Shown in pieces: positions 1 to 5,199 of a stretch of DNA of 5,856 nt. The first letter of the stretch is position 1; each line of letters begins with the position of its first letter. The stretch is from Anaerolineaceae bacterium. Its GTDB lineage: Bacteria > Chloroflexota > Anaerolineae > Anaerolineales > Anaerolineaceae. The stretch spans positions 1-5,856 of the forward strand of contig DLXG01000293.1 of assembly GCA_003448875.1 (NCBI GenBank). Direction: 5' to 3'. A model generated the notes under the pieces. The model searched no databases, was not told where the DNA came from, and worked only from the letters and a program-made list of their open reading frames with translations. The position numbers and the translations under genes were made by a program.

Positions 1-446
1 CAAAAGGTGCAAAAGTTGTCACAGCCATCCTGCACCTTGATAAAGGCGCGGGTGCGCTGATGAATGCCGGGTAACGGCTGACGGGCAAGCGGTTCAAGTT
101 CAAATTCTTCAACCGCTGCCCCCAATACCGTGGAGGTTAAGCGATGCTTTTCAGCATTGGGTATCACCCACATTACATTGGGCAAACGCCGGGCAGCCTC
201 CGGCTCCAGGGTTGCCCAGCAGCCGGTTACCGCTATCGAAGCACCCCCTGCCCTGGCAGCCTGTCGAATTTTCTGTCTGGAATCAGATGCCGCCGCACTG
301 GTAACCGTGCAGGTGTTGATGACCACCACATCGGCCTCGCCGGCTGTTTCTGCAATCGAATGACCGGCAGCCCGAAACTGGCGGGCCAGTTGTTCAATCT
401 CGCTCTGGTTCAAACGGCAGCCAATTGTATCGAAATAAATCCGCAT
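1..446 (-). CDS. mtaB: MtaB-type tRNA methylthiotransferase, N-terminal part (cut by window edge)
   Basis: The first 148 codons are present; the rest lies beyond the left edge. The family converts N6-threonylcarbamoyladenosine at tRNA position 37 into its 2-methylthio form, using two [4Fe-4S] clusters and radical SAM chemistry in the cytoplasm. Visible here are the N-terminal cluster cysteines C10 (TIGCRLNQSE), C46 (NTCTVTS) and C76 (TGCWATLEPE). The radical-SAM motif begins at residues 140-148 (DGCDNFCTF), with C142 and C146, and the window ends inside the third cysteine codon. The GCRLNQSE signature fits MtaB rather than MiaB (GCQMN) or RimO (GCPKN). The ATG at 446 is the only start in frame after the upstream stop at 462-464. 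It lies 4 bases after the lipoprotein stop, with AAAGG almost touching the ATG, so translational coupling is likely. Family assignment is strong; subfamily assignment is good. Confidence 0.92.
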   Translation of the reverse strand, partial: MRIYFDTIGCRLNQSEIEQLARQFRAAGHSIAETAGEADVVVINTCTVTSAAASDSRQKIRQAARAGGASIAVTGCWATLEPEAARRLPNVMWVIPNAEKHRLTSTVLGAAVEEFELEPLARQPLPGIHQRTRAFIKVQDGCDNFCTF

Positions 447-450
447 ACCT

Positions 451-1116
451 TTAAGGTTTGATCACATAAAAATTGTCAAAATGGACTTCGACACCCGGCA
501 TTTGATAAGCACCAGCCAGCAGTCCAACATCACCCATGCTGAAATCTGGATCTTCCACTTCGGCAAATTTTTGCTGGTTAACGAACAGGGTGAGTCGGGA
601 ACACACACAATCGGCGCGCAGCTGGTTGCGGGCATATCCTTGCGTGATCATTTTACCAAATTCCAGCCCGTTTGGGCTGCTCAATACTTGATATAACCCA
701 TCTTTTACCTTCACAATTCCACCATAACCATCACTGCTGATTAAGAAGGCATAGAAATTATACTCATCTTGAAAGCGACAGATCAGCCCAAAATCGTTAT
801 CGGTAGGGCCATTGATCAACTCGGCCTCAACGGCAAGGGTGACATCGGTATAATTTTTTCCCGCCAGTGACCAGTAGTCGTAATTTGCCTGATTGATCAG
901 AAAGGCAAGCACACCATCTTGATAATGAATCACTGCCTCCGGTGAACTCCACTGCCGCCAGCCGCTGCCTGAATCCGAGAAATCATCATAAAACAGGATA
1001 CTACCCGCATCTTTGGCGGCCTGCGCCGATGTTTCAATTTGATGGATCAGGTTACATCCGCTAAGGAAAATGAGGATCAAGACAGCAACAAATCCACTGC
1101 GCACTACCCTGAACAT
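451..1116 (-). CDS. Secreted lipoprotein with concanavalin-like (LamG/DUF1080-type) domain
   Basis: This 221-residue protein has a classic lipoprotein signal peptide: basic start (FRVVR), hydrophobic core at residues 8-18, and lipobox LSGC with the lipidated cysteine at C21. It is therefore expected on the outer face of the membrane. Residues about 40-221 look like a beta-sandwich of the LamG/DUF1080 type. They open with FYDDFSD (42-48) and a following GW, contain the alternating pattern DFGLICRFQDEYNFYAFLIS (109-128), and close with VEVHFDNFYVIKP (209-221). Such domains often bind carbohydrates or other ligands, but no catalytic residues can be assigned. Cysteines C113, C170 and C172 are unusual for the fold. 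The start is supported by AGGAGG at 1125-1130, 8 bases from the ATG. The gene sits 60 bases after the TPR gene and 4 bases before mtaB. The specific function is unknown. Confidence 0.85.
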   Translation of the reverse strand: MFRVVRSGFVAVLILIFLSGCNLIHQIETSAQAAKDAGSILFYDDFSDSGSGWRQWSSPEAVIHYQDGVLAFLINQANYDYWSLAGKNYTDVTLAVEAELINGPTDNDFGLICRFQDEYNFYAFLISSDGYGGIVKVKDGLYQVLSSPNGLEFGKMITQGYARNQLRADCVCSRLTLFVNQQKFAEVEDPDFSMGDVGLLAGAYQMPGVEVHFDNFYVIKP

Positions 1117-1124
1117 GAGACAAA

Positions 1125-1130
1125 CCTCCT
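1125..1130 (-). promoter_or_regulatory. Ribosome binding site of the lipoprotein gene
   Basis: A perfect AGGAGG on the minus strand ends 8 bases before the ATG at 1116. It fixes the start codon of the lipoprotein. It is the strongest ribosome binding site in the window and contrasts with the weak sites of its operon neighbours. Confidence 0.85.
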
Positions 1131-1176
1131 GCGGCTGGAATCGGGTTTCTCTTTACTGGATAGTAGATGTTTGCCC

Positions 1177-2640
1177 CTACGGTTGGATGGTCTGATCCGG
1201 AAAGTAGCGCTGCAATAATCGTTGGGCAGTCAGGGCAATCACCGCGTCCTGTGACTCGGCAGCTCTCCTAAGAGGCTGATACGCCTGACTGGTTCTTCCC
1301 ATTTCAAGATAGACCTGACCAAGATGAAGTAGAGCGGGAGCATACGATTCATCTACCTTCAAAGCCTGTTGCAAGAATTGTTCCGCTTCCTTCCATTCAC
1401 CCATTTGCAAATACACAAAACCAGCCGTATCCAGTGAGGCGGGGTTGTTTCCGTCCAGATCCAAAGCCCGCTGGGCAGCCGGCAGGGTGTAAGATTGAGG
1501 ATCAAACCCATGCAGAGCAGAAAAAATTGCCAGCGCCCGCCACAGTTCGGCATTTTCGGGTTCAATTTCAACTGCCCGCCGATACGCATGTAAGGCTTCG
1601 ATCAAGTCTCCGCTTTGAGCAAGTGCAGCCCCAATTTCTACCTGCCAGCGCCCCTCGTCTGGATGTTTTTCTGCCAGCGTGCGCAAGTATCCTAACGCCA
1701 CCAGCGGTTGATCCTGACGACGCCAGTACAATGCCATTGCGGTTTGGACAATATCCGAAACCGGATTGAGTTCAAAGGCCCGCCGCAGATCCGGGTAGCC
1801 GTCTTTGCCTAAATTTTGACGGGCTTCTGCCAGCAACGCCCAGCCTTCGGCATAATTCGGGGTTAAACTGACCGCTTCTGAAAAAGCCTGCTCAGCCACA
1901 TCCCAATATCCCAATTCTCCCAAACGCTGACCGATGACCACGCGTTGGTAGGCGGGGTCTGGATTTTCCTGAGCGGTTTCAAGCGCTTCTAAAAGGCTGG
2001 CTGCCTGTCTGGCTTCTTTGCCGCGCCCGCCGCTTAATGGCGTGAGCAGGCGGATCGCTTCCTCAGGATCTTGATAAGACCTAAACAGAGCCGCGTTCCA
2101 GACCGCCTGAGTGTTTTTAGGCTGAACAATAACCCACCGCTGGGCTGTTTGATTGGCCAGATCCCAGCGATCCGCCTTTTGGAAGATTTCCATCAGTTTT
2201 GGAAAATACTCCGGGGAGCTTTCCGCTTTCTCACCCAGAATAAGCGCGAATTCTACCGCACGAGTTACCTCACCCAAATCAAAAAGGGTCTGAATCAGGG
2301 CGAACAAACCCTCATCCGATATGGCATCCGCCTGCCATGCCCTTTGAAAATCGGCTGCTGCCTCTTCCAACTGCCCCTGCTCAAGTTCATGGAAGGCCAG
2401 TCGTTCCAGCCAATCCACTCGCTGGGGATAATAATCCAAAAGCATTCGCAATTGGGTGATAGCCTTTTCATGGTTGTTCAACACTTCCGCCTGATACAGC
2501 CGTGTAATGATTTCAATTTCCTTGAACGGACGCGGAGAAATTGGGAAGTAAGTTAGAAATACGAGCGGCAACACAATCATCACCGCCAGCAACGCCTGCC
2601 TTCCCAGACTTTGGAATTTCAGTTTCAACATCTCAATCAC
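1177..2640 (-). CDS. Membrane-anchored tetratricopeptide repeat (TPR) protein
   Basis: A 487-residue protein begins with a short basic stretch and one hydrophobic segment at about residues 16-34 (signal anchor or uncleaved signal peptide). The rest is helical TPR repeats, probably outside the membrane. Recognisable repeats are near 74-107 (LAFHELEQGQLEEAAADFQRAW), about 230-263 (degenerate), 262-293, 329-362 (IGAALAQSGDLIEALHAYRRAV), 363-398, 399-432 (AGFVYLQMGEWKEAEQFLQQ) and 433-466 (LGQVYLEMGRTSQAYQPLRRA). The G/A/A/P spacing of the consensus is clear in the last four. TPR arrays bind other proteins; no enzyme domain is visible, so the partner is unknown. The start is uncertain. A GTG at 2640 and an ATG three codons later (2631) are both possible, and neither has a good ribosome binding site. 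It is the first gene of the leftward group with the lipoprotein and mtaB. Confidence 0.88.
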   Translation of the reverse strand: MIEMLKLKFQSLGRQALLAVMIVLPLVFLTYFPISPRPFKEIEIITRLYQAEVLNNHEKAITQLRMLLDYYPQRVDWLERLAFHELEQGQLEEAAADFQRAWQADAISDEGLFALIQTLFDLGEVTRAVEFALILGEKAESSPEYFPKLMEIFQKADRWDLANQTAQRWVIVQPKNTQAVWNAALFRSYQDPEEAIRLLTPLSGGRGKEARQAASLLEALETAQENPDPAYQRVVIGQRLGELGYWDVAEQAFSEAVSLTPNYAEGWALLAEARQNLGKDGYPDLRRAFELNPVSDIVQTAMALYWRRQDQPLVALGYLRTLAEKHPDEGRWQVEIGAALAQSGDLIEALHAYRRAVEIEPENAELWRALAIFSALHGFDPQSYTLPAAQRALDLDGNNPASLDTAGFVYLQMGEWKEAEQFLQQALKVDESYAPALLHLGQVYLEMGRTSQAYQPLRRAAESQDAVIALTAQRLLQRYFPDQTIQP

Positions 2641-2670
2641 ATCCGATAAGATTCAGTCTGTCTATGGATT

Positions 2671-2699
2671 ATTATCCTCTACCCCTAAAAATTGTGCAA
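2671..2699 (-). promoter_or_regulatory. Candidate promoter of the TPR-lipoprotein-mtaB group
   Basis: On the minus strand, TTGCAC (2699-2694) is separated by 17 bases from GATAAT (2676-2671), which matches 5 of 6 bases of the -10 consensus. The -35 match is weak (3 of 6). Transcription would begin near 2664 and give a leader of about 24 nucleotides before the GTG start. This is inferred from motif spacing only. Confidence 0.5.
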
Positions 2700-2785
2700 T
2701 CCAGCAATCATTCAAAAGCAGAGGACTAAAACCCACCGCTGGAATAAACGGCTGAAAGGGTAGAAGATTCTATGGGTTTGAGCAG

Positions 2786-2812
2786 ACCATTCAAAAAAAT
2801 TCTAAACCATTC
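2786..2812. repeat. Direct repeat ACCATTC x2 upstream of the cspA promoter
   Basis: ACCATTC occurs at 2786-2792 and again at 2806-2812, exactly 20 bases apart (about two helical turns). An A/T-rich stretch containing a run of seven A lies between them. The second copy ends 4 bases before the -35 box. The arrangement could be an activator site or an UP-like element, or it could be chance. Confidence 0.35.
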
Positions 2813-2816
2813 TGAC

Positions 2817-2845
2817 TTGACACCAAAATTAAGACATGATACATT
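2817..2845 (+). promoter_or_regulatory. cspA promoter (consensus -35, extended -10)
   Basis: A perfect TTGACA lies at 2817-2822. After exactly 17 bases comes TACATT (2840-2845), preceded by TG at 2837-2838, which makes an extended -10 of the form TGnTACATT. This is a convincing housekeeping-sigma promoter. Transcription should start near 2852, giving a leader of about 60 nucleotides before the cold shock gene. The hexamer ATACAT at 2839-2844 recurs at 2850-2855, one helical turn downstream. Confidence 0.75.
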
Positions 2846-2855
2846 TGTCATACAT

Positions 2856-2881
2856 GGTCAAGCGGCTCGTGGAGCCAGACC
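2856..2881 (+). promoter_or_regulatory. Hairpin in the cspA leader
   Basis: GGCTC (2864-2868) and GAGCC (2872-2876) can pair perfectly around a GTG loop. The stem can be extended by GGTC (2856-2859) pairing with GACC (2878-2881), across an internal loop of four bases on one side and one on the other. It lies in the leader about 20 bases before the ribosome binding site. Cold shock messages often use structured leaders to control stability and translation with temperature. Such a role here is an inference; no known RNA family is recognised. Confidence 0.5.
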
Positions 2882-2901
2882 TGAAATTCTTCAAAATGTA
2901 T

Positions 2902-2905
2902 GGAG
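2902..2905 (+). promoter_or_regulatory. Ribosome binding site of the cold shock gene
   Basis: GGAG lies 6 bases before the ATG at 2912. It supports this start over any alternative, and the protein then begins exactly where cold shock proteins normally do. Confidence 0.75.
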
Positions 2906-2911
2906 TAAAGC

Positions 2912-3124
2912 ATGTCAGAACGTTTCACCGGGACCGTCAAGTGGTTCAACCCCGCCAAGGGGTACGGCTTTATCGGCCGTGACAATGGGGAGGATGTCTT
3001 CGTACATTTCTCCGCAATCGATATGCAGGGCTACAAGCAGTTGAAGGAAGGCCAGAAAGTGGAGTTTTCTATCGAAAAAGGTCCCAAAGGTCTCCAGGCC
3101 GCGCAAGTTGTCCCGCTGCAATAA
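2912..3124 (+). CDS. cspA: Cold shock protein (CspA family)
   Basis: A full-length 70-residue single cold shock domain, the usual size for the family (about 65-75). It is a five-stranded OB-fold that binds single-stranded RNA and DNA and acts as an RNA chaperone in the cytoplasm. The opening [15 protein letters not shown] holds the conserved W11 and F12 and RNP1 (KGYGFI, 16-21). RNP2 is VFVHF (29-33), followed by the usual SAI. The C-terminal half ([23 protein letters not shown]) matches the family pattern. The gene stands alone, with its own promoter, structured leader and terminator, as is common for cold shock genes. The symbol denotes the family; a specific paralogue name cannot be assigned. 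Confidence 0.96.
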   Translation: MSERFTGTVKWFNPAKGYGFIGRDNGEDVFVHFSAIDMQGYKQLKEGQKVEFSIEKGPKGLQAAQVVPLQ

Positions 3125-3149
3125 CCAAATATCTATAACCAATCGTCAT

Positions 3150-3180
3150 ACAGAGCCGCGCAAAGCGGCTCTGTTGTTTC
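3150..3180 (+). terminator. Intrinsic terminator of the cold shock gene
   Basis: A perfect 10-base-pair, GC-rich stem (ACAGAGCCGC at 3150-3159 with GCGGCTCTGT at 3165-3174) closes a GCAAA loop. It is followed by the T-rich tail TGTTTC, 25 bases after the cspA stop. Read on the minus strand the same hairpin follows the ydcF-like gene by about 11 bases. The tail there is not T-rich, so it mainly serves cspA and is at best a weak terminator for the convergent operon. Confidence 0.85.
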
Positions 3181-3185
3181 TCAGA

Positions 3186-3833
3186 CTATCTTCCAGCGCC
3201 AAAAACGTAACCAACCACTTTGGCTAATTCCAGCAAAGTTACTTCCCAACCCTGCCGGCTGAACATCCACGTGGTTGCTTTGTACCAGTGCCCCTTTACG
3301 GCGTGGATTTCCACATTTACCGGACTTGTACGAAAAGTGTCCTGAAAGATCAAACGAGTGCGAAAGGTATGGTAGGGATCTGTAACAACCACGCAGGATT
3401 TGTGTCCCCAGTATTCCATATACTCCCGCACACTTCTGGCTTCTTCCACCGTCGAACGCGAAACTTTGGGAATGATACGAATATTGTCCAGCGGAACTCC
3501 CATCGCCGAGAGGTTATTGCGCACCAGCAAACTATACCGCGTACCGATTTCGTTGATCGTATCCCCCGTTTCGGTAATTAAGATTATTCTGGAGGGTCGG
3601 GCTTTATACAGATTAACAGCCTCCTGCCAGCGCTGGCGGTCACCGCCGCTCAACAGGACAATCATATCGGCATCCTTCTCTGTATCCGAGGTGATCAGCA
3701 ACGCCCCCACCCCGAACAGCAAACCATATACTACGATTGGAAGCAGTACAAGAAGAGTTAACACCCCCATCCCCCTCAAAAAGCAGCCACCACACCCGCG
3801 GCTGTTCGTTGGGGTTTGAGTAGTTTGATTCAT
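3186..3833 (-). CDS. DUF218 (YdcF/SanA-like) membrane protein
   Basis: This 215-residue protein has a short N-terminal cytoplasmic tail with an unusual Cys/Gly cluster (RGCGGCFLRG, 12-21). One strongly hydrophobic segment follows (about 22-47), then a DUF218 domain (about 55-200). The family's marks are all present: ADMIVLLSGG (55-64), a polar STVEEA block (127-132), and VVVTDPYHTFRTRLIF (148-163). The family includes E. coli YdcF, and SanA, which is linked to envelope barrier function; the reaction is unknown. The ATG follows the stop of the upstream PLP enzyme gene by a single base. GAGG (3842-3839) lies 5 bases before it, inside the upstream gene, so the two are translationally coupled. 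The gene converges on cspA. Family is confident; function is unknown. Confidence 0.9.
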   Translation of the reverse strand: MNQTTQTPTNSRGCGGCFLRGMGVLTLLVLLPIVVYGLLFGVGALLITSDTEKDADMIVLLSGGDRQRWQEAVNLYKARPSRIILITETGDTINEIGTRYSLLVRNNLSAMGVPLDNIRIIPKVSRSTVEEARSVREYMEYWGHKSCVVVTDPYHTFRTRLIFQDTFRTSPVNVEIHAVKGHWYKATTWMFSRQGWEVTLLELAKVVGYVFGAGR

Positions 3834-3834
3834 A

Positions 3835-5001
3835 TTATCCTCTCTGGTTTCTCTCTAAAGCCGCAATCATGCGATGGATACCTTCTTCCAGCAGACTGCG
3901 CGGACATCCAAAATTAAGACGGACATGCCCCTCGCCGCCGTTCCCGAATGCACGACCATCGTTCAGTCCTACCTTGGCTTCTTTGAGGAAAAAACTAAAC
4001 GGATCGTTACCAACCTCTGTCTGGCGAAAATCCAGCCAGGCCAGATAGGTACCCTCCGGCAGAGGCATCTTAACTTCTGGCAGGTATTCCCTTACGGTCT
4101 GATACAGCCAATCACGGTTCGTTTTAAGATAAGCCAGAAGTTGCTCTAACCACGCTTCACCTTGCTGATAAGCGGCTCGTGCTGCCACCATTCCCATCAG
4201 ATTCACTCCTCCCACCAGCCCGCGCCGCGCCTGATTGATTTTCTGTCTCAGGTGCGCGTCCGGTACAACCGCAAAGGAAAATTCTAAGCCGGGTATGTTG
4301 AAGGTCTTGCTGGGTGCCATCAGCGTGATGGTTTTGCTGGCAATTTCGGCGTCCAGCGATGCCAGCGGCACATGATGATGCCCTTCATAGACCAGATCAC
4401 AATGAATTTCATCAGAGCAAATCAGTACATCCCGCCGCAAGCACTGCTCGGCCATCTGCTCCAGTTCCTTGCGGCTAAAAACCCGTCCAACCGGGTTATG
4501 CGGATTACATAGCAGAAACATAGCGGCATTTTGATCAAGGGAAGCCGTAAAAGAGTCAAAATCGACCTCATAATGGTTTGCATCACCTACGGCTAGTTTA
4601 GAAGTCAACAAAGGCACACCGGCATTTTTTCCGACATTCAAAAACGGCGGATAAACAGGGGTCTGGATTACCACCCCCCTCTGATCAGTACATAGCGCCT
4701 GTGCAACCAGATTGAATCCTACCACCACTCCCGGCAGAAAGATCAAATCTTCCGCTTTCACCTTCCAGGCATAGCGCCGTTCAAGCCAGTCCAGAATAGC
4801 TTCCTTCAAGCCCTCTAATTCAGCAGGGTATCCAAAGACTCCGTGAGAGACACGCTGATGCAATGCCTCAATGATAGCCGGCGGTGACGCAAAATCCATA
4901 TCCGCCACCCACATTGGCAACACATCCTCTCCAAACGCATGCCACTTAATGCTTTCCGAAGCCCGCCGGTCAATCATCTGGTCAAAATCAAAGGTCTGCA
5001 T
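3835..5001 (-). CDS. MalY/PatB-family PLP-dependent cystathionine beta-lyase or aminotransferase
   Basis: A complete 388-residue fold-type I PLP enzyme, close to the length of E. coli MalY and B. subtilis PatB. The family splits C-S bonds (cystathionine and cysteine conjugates) and some members transaminate. Visible are the opening FDFDQMIDRRASESIKWH and MWVADMDF (30-37), which are typical of MalY/PatB. GYPAE (57-61) carries the tyrosine that reaches the partner subunit's cofactor. CNPHNPVG (165-172) provides cofactor-stacking asparagines, SDEIHCDL (196-203) the pyridine-binding D197, SKTFNIPGL (231-239) the Schiff-base K232, and VRLNFGCPR (360-368) the substrate-carboxylate R361. All key residues are intact, so the enzyme is probably active. 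AGAGG at 5014-5010 lies 8 bases before the ATG. It heads an operon with the DUF218 gene. Cystathionine lyase versus other C-S lyase or aminotransferase activity cannot be settled from sequence. Confidence 0.93.
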   Translation of the reverse strand: MQTFDFDQMIDRRASESIKWHAFGEDVLPMWVADMDFASPPAIIEALHQRVSHGVFGYPAELEGLKEAILDWLERRYAWKVKAEDLIFLPGVVVGFNLVAQALCTDQRGVVIQTPVYPPFLNVGKNAGVPLLTSKLAVGDANHYEVDFDSFTASLDQNAAMFLLCNPHNPVGRVFSRKELEQMAEQCLRRDVLICSDEIHCDLVYEGHHHVPLASLDAEIASKTITLMAPSKTFNIPGLEFSFAVVPDAHLRQKINQARRGLVGGVNLMGMVAARAAYQQGEAWLEQLLAYLKTNRDWLYQTVREYLPEVKMPLPEGTYLAWLDFRQTEVGNDPFSFFLKEAKVGLNDGRAFGNGGEGHVRLNFGCPRSLLEEGIHRMIAALERNQRG

Positions 5002-5048
5002 TGCGAAAACCTCTTTGAGGGAAAGTATCTTTCTGCAAAACGTTGAGG

Positions 5049-5077
5049 ATTATAACGCTCAATCCCGCTCCTGTCGA
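5049..5077 (-). promoter_or_regulatory. Strong promoter of the PLP enzyme-DUF218 operon
   Basis: On the minus strand TCGACA (5077-5072, 5 of 6 matches) is followed after exactly 17 bases by a perfect TATAAT (5054-5049). Transcription should begin near 5042 and give a leader of about 40 nucleotides containing the AGAGG ribosome binding site. By consensus match this is one of the best promoters in the window. Confidence 0.8.
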
Positions 5078-5107
5078 ATAAGGGTAAAACGGCGTTGTCC
5101 CTGTACT

Positions 5108-5140
5108 GCTGATGTTCCGACTTCGGTTTCTACGATCAGC
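5108..5140. repeat. Inverted repeat between divergent promoters
   Basis: GCTGAT (5108-5113) and ATCAGC (5135-5140) are perfect inverted copies. Inside them is a second small inverted pair, CCGA (5117-5120) and TCGG (5123-5126). The element sits between the leftward promoter of the PLP enzyme operon and the rightward promoter of the methyltransferase gene. It could be an operator shared by both, but the two inverted pairs are not centred on the same base, which weakens the case. Confidence 0.3.
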
Positions 5141-5174
5141 CCGCCTATCGAAATTTATTCACCTTCCTAAAATC

Positions 5175-5183
5175 TGATATACT
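5175..5183 (+). promoter_or_regulatory. Extended -10 promoter of the methyltransferase gene
   Basis: TGATATACT is an extended -10 with 5 of 6 matches to TATAAT. No good -35 lies at the right distance: the 17-base position holds TTATTC, and a TTCACC is too close. Transcription would start near 5190, only about 10 bases before the ATG at 5200. Confidence 0.55.
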
Positions 5184-5199
5184 CGCAAACAAAGCGCCT

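Larger units (their letters stand above)
2641..2911. other. Divergent intergenic region between the TPR gene and cspA
   Basis: These 271 bases separate two divergent genes and are AT-rich, especially on the cspA side. They hold the candidate leftward promoter (2671-2699), the cspA promoter (2817-2845), two short direct repeats just upstream of it, and the cspA leader with a hairpin. Between about 2700 and 2780 I see no gene and no convincing signal. Small reading frames crossing here lack plausible ribosome binding sites and protein-like composition. Confidence 0.75.

Noticed and set aside
2071..2556. A 161-codon plus-strand reading frame opposite the TPR gene
   Set aside because: It lies wholly antisense to a convincing TPR protein, shows no domain pattern, and has no supported ribosome binding site or promoter.
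2701..2742. Possible hairpin CCAGC/GCTGG in the TPR-cspA intergenic region
   Set aside because: Only 5 base pairs with a 32-base loop and no T-rich tail. There is also no gene end here that would need a terminator.
2772..3044. A 90-codon plus-strand frame overlapping the cold shock gene
   Set aside because: It runs through the cspA promoter, leader and coding region in another frame. The cold shock protein in the overlapping frame is unmistakable.
3121..3142. Direct repeat ATAACCAA at 3121-3128 and 3135-3142 after the cspA stop
   Set aside because: Two 8-base AT-rich copies with no phasing or known role; likely chance.
3400..3819. A 139-codon plus-strand frame opposite the DUF218 gene
   Set aside because: The minus strand encodes a protein with clear DUF218 motifs and a membrane segment; the plus-strand product has no recognisable pattern.
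5059..5154. A short minus-strand open stretch upstream of the PLP enzyme gene, encoding a protein-like peptide (reads GLIVETEVGTSAVQG and onward to a TGA at 5061-5059)
   Set aside because: It has only about 31 codons, no ATG/GTG/TTG start, and overlaps the -35 box of the operon promoter. It could be a gene remnant, but nothing supports that beyond its composition.
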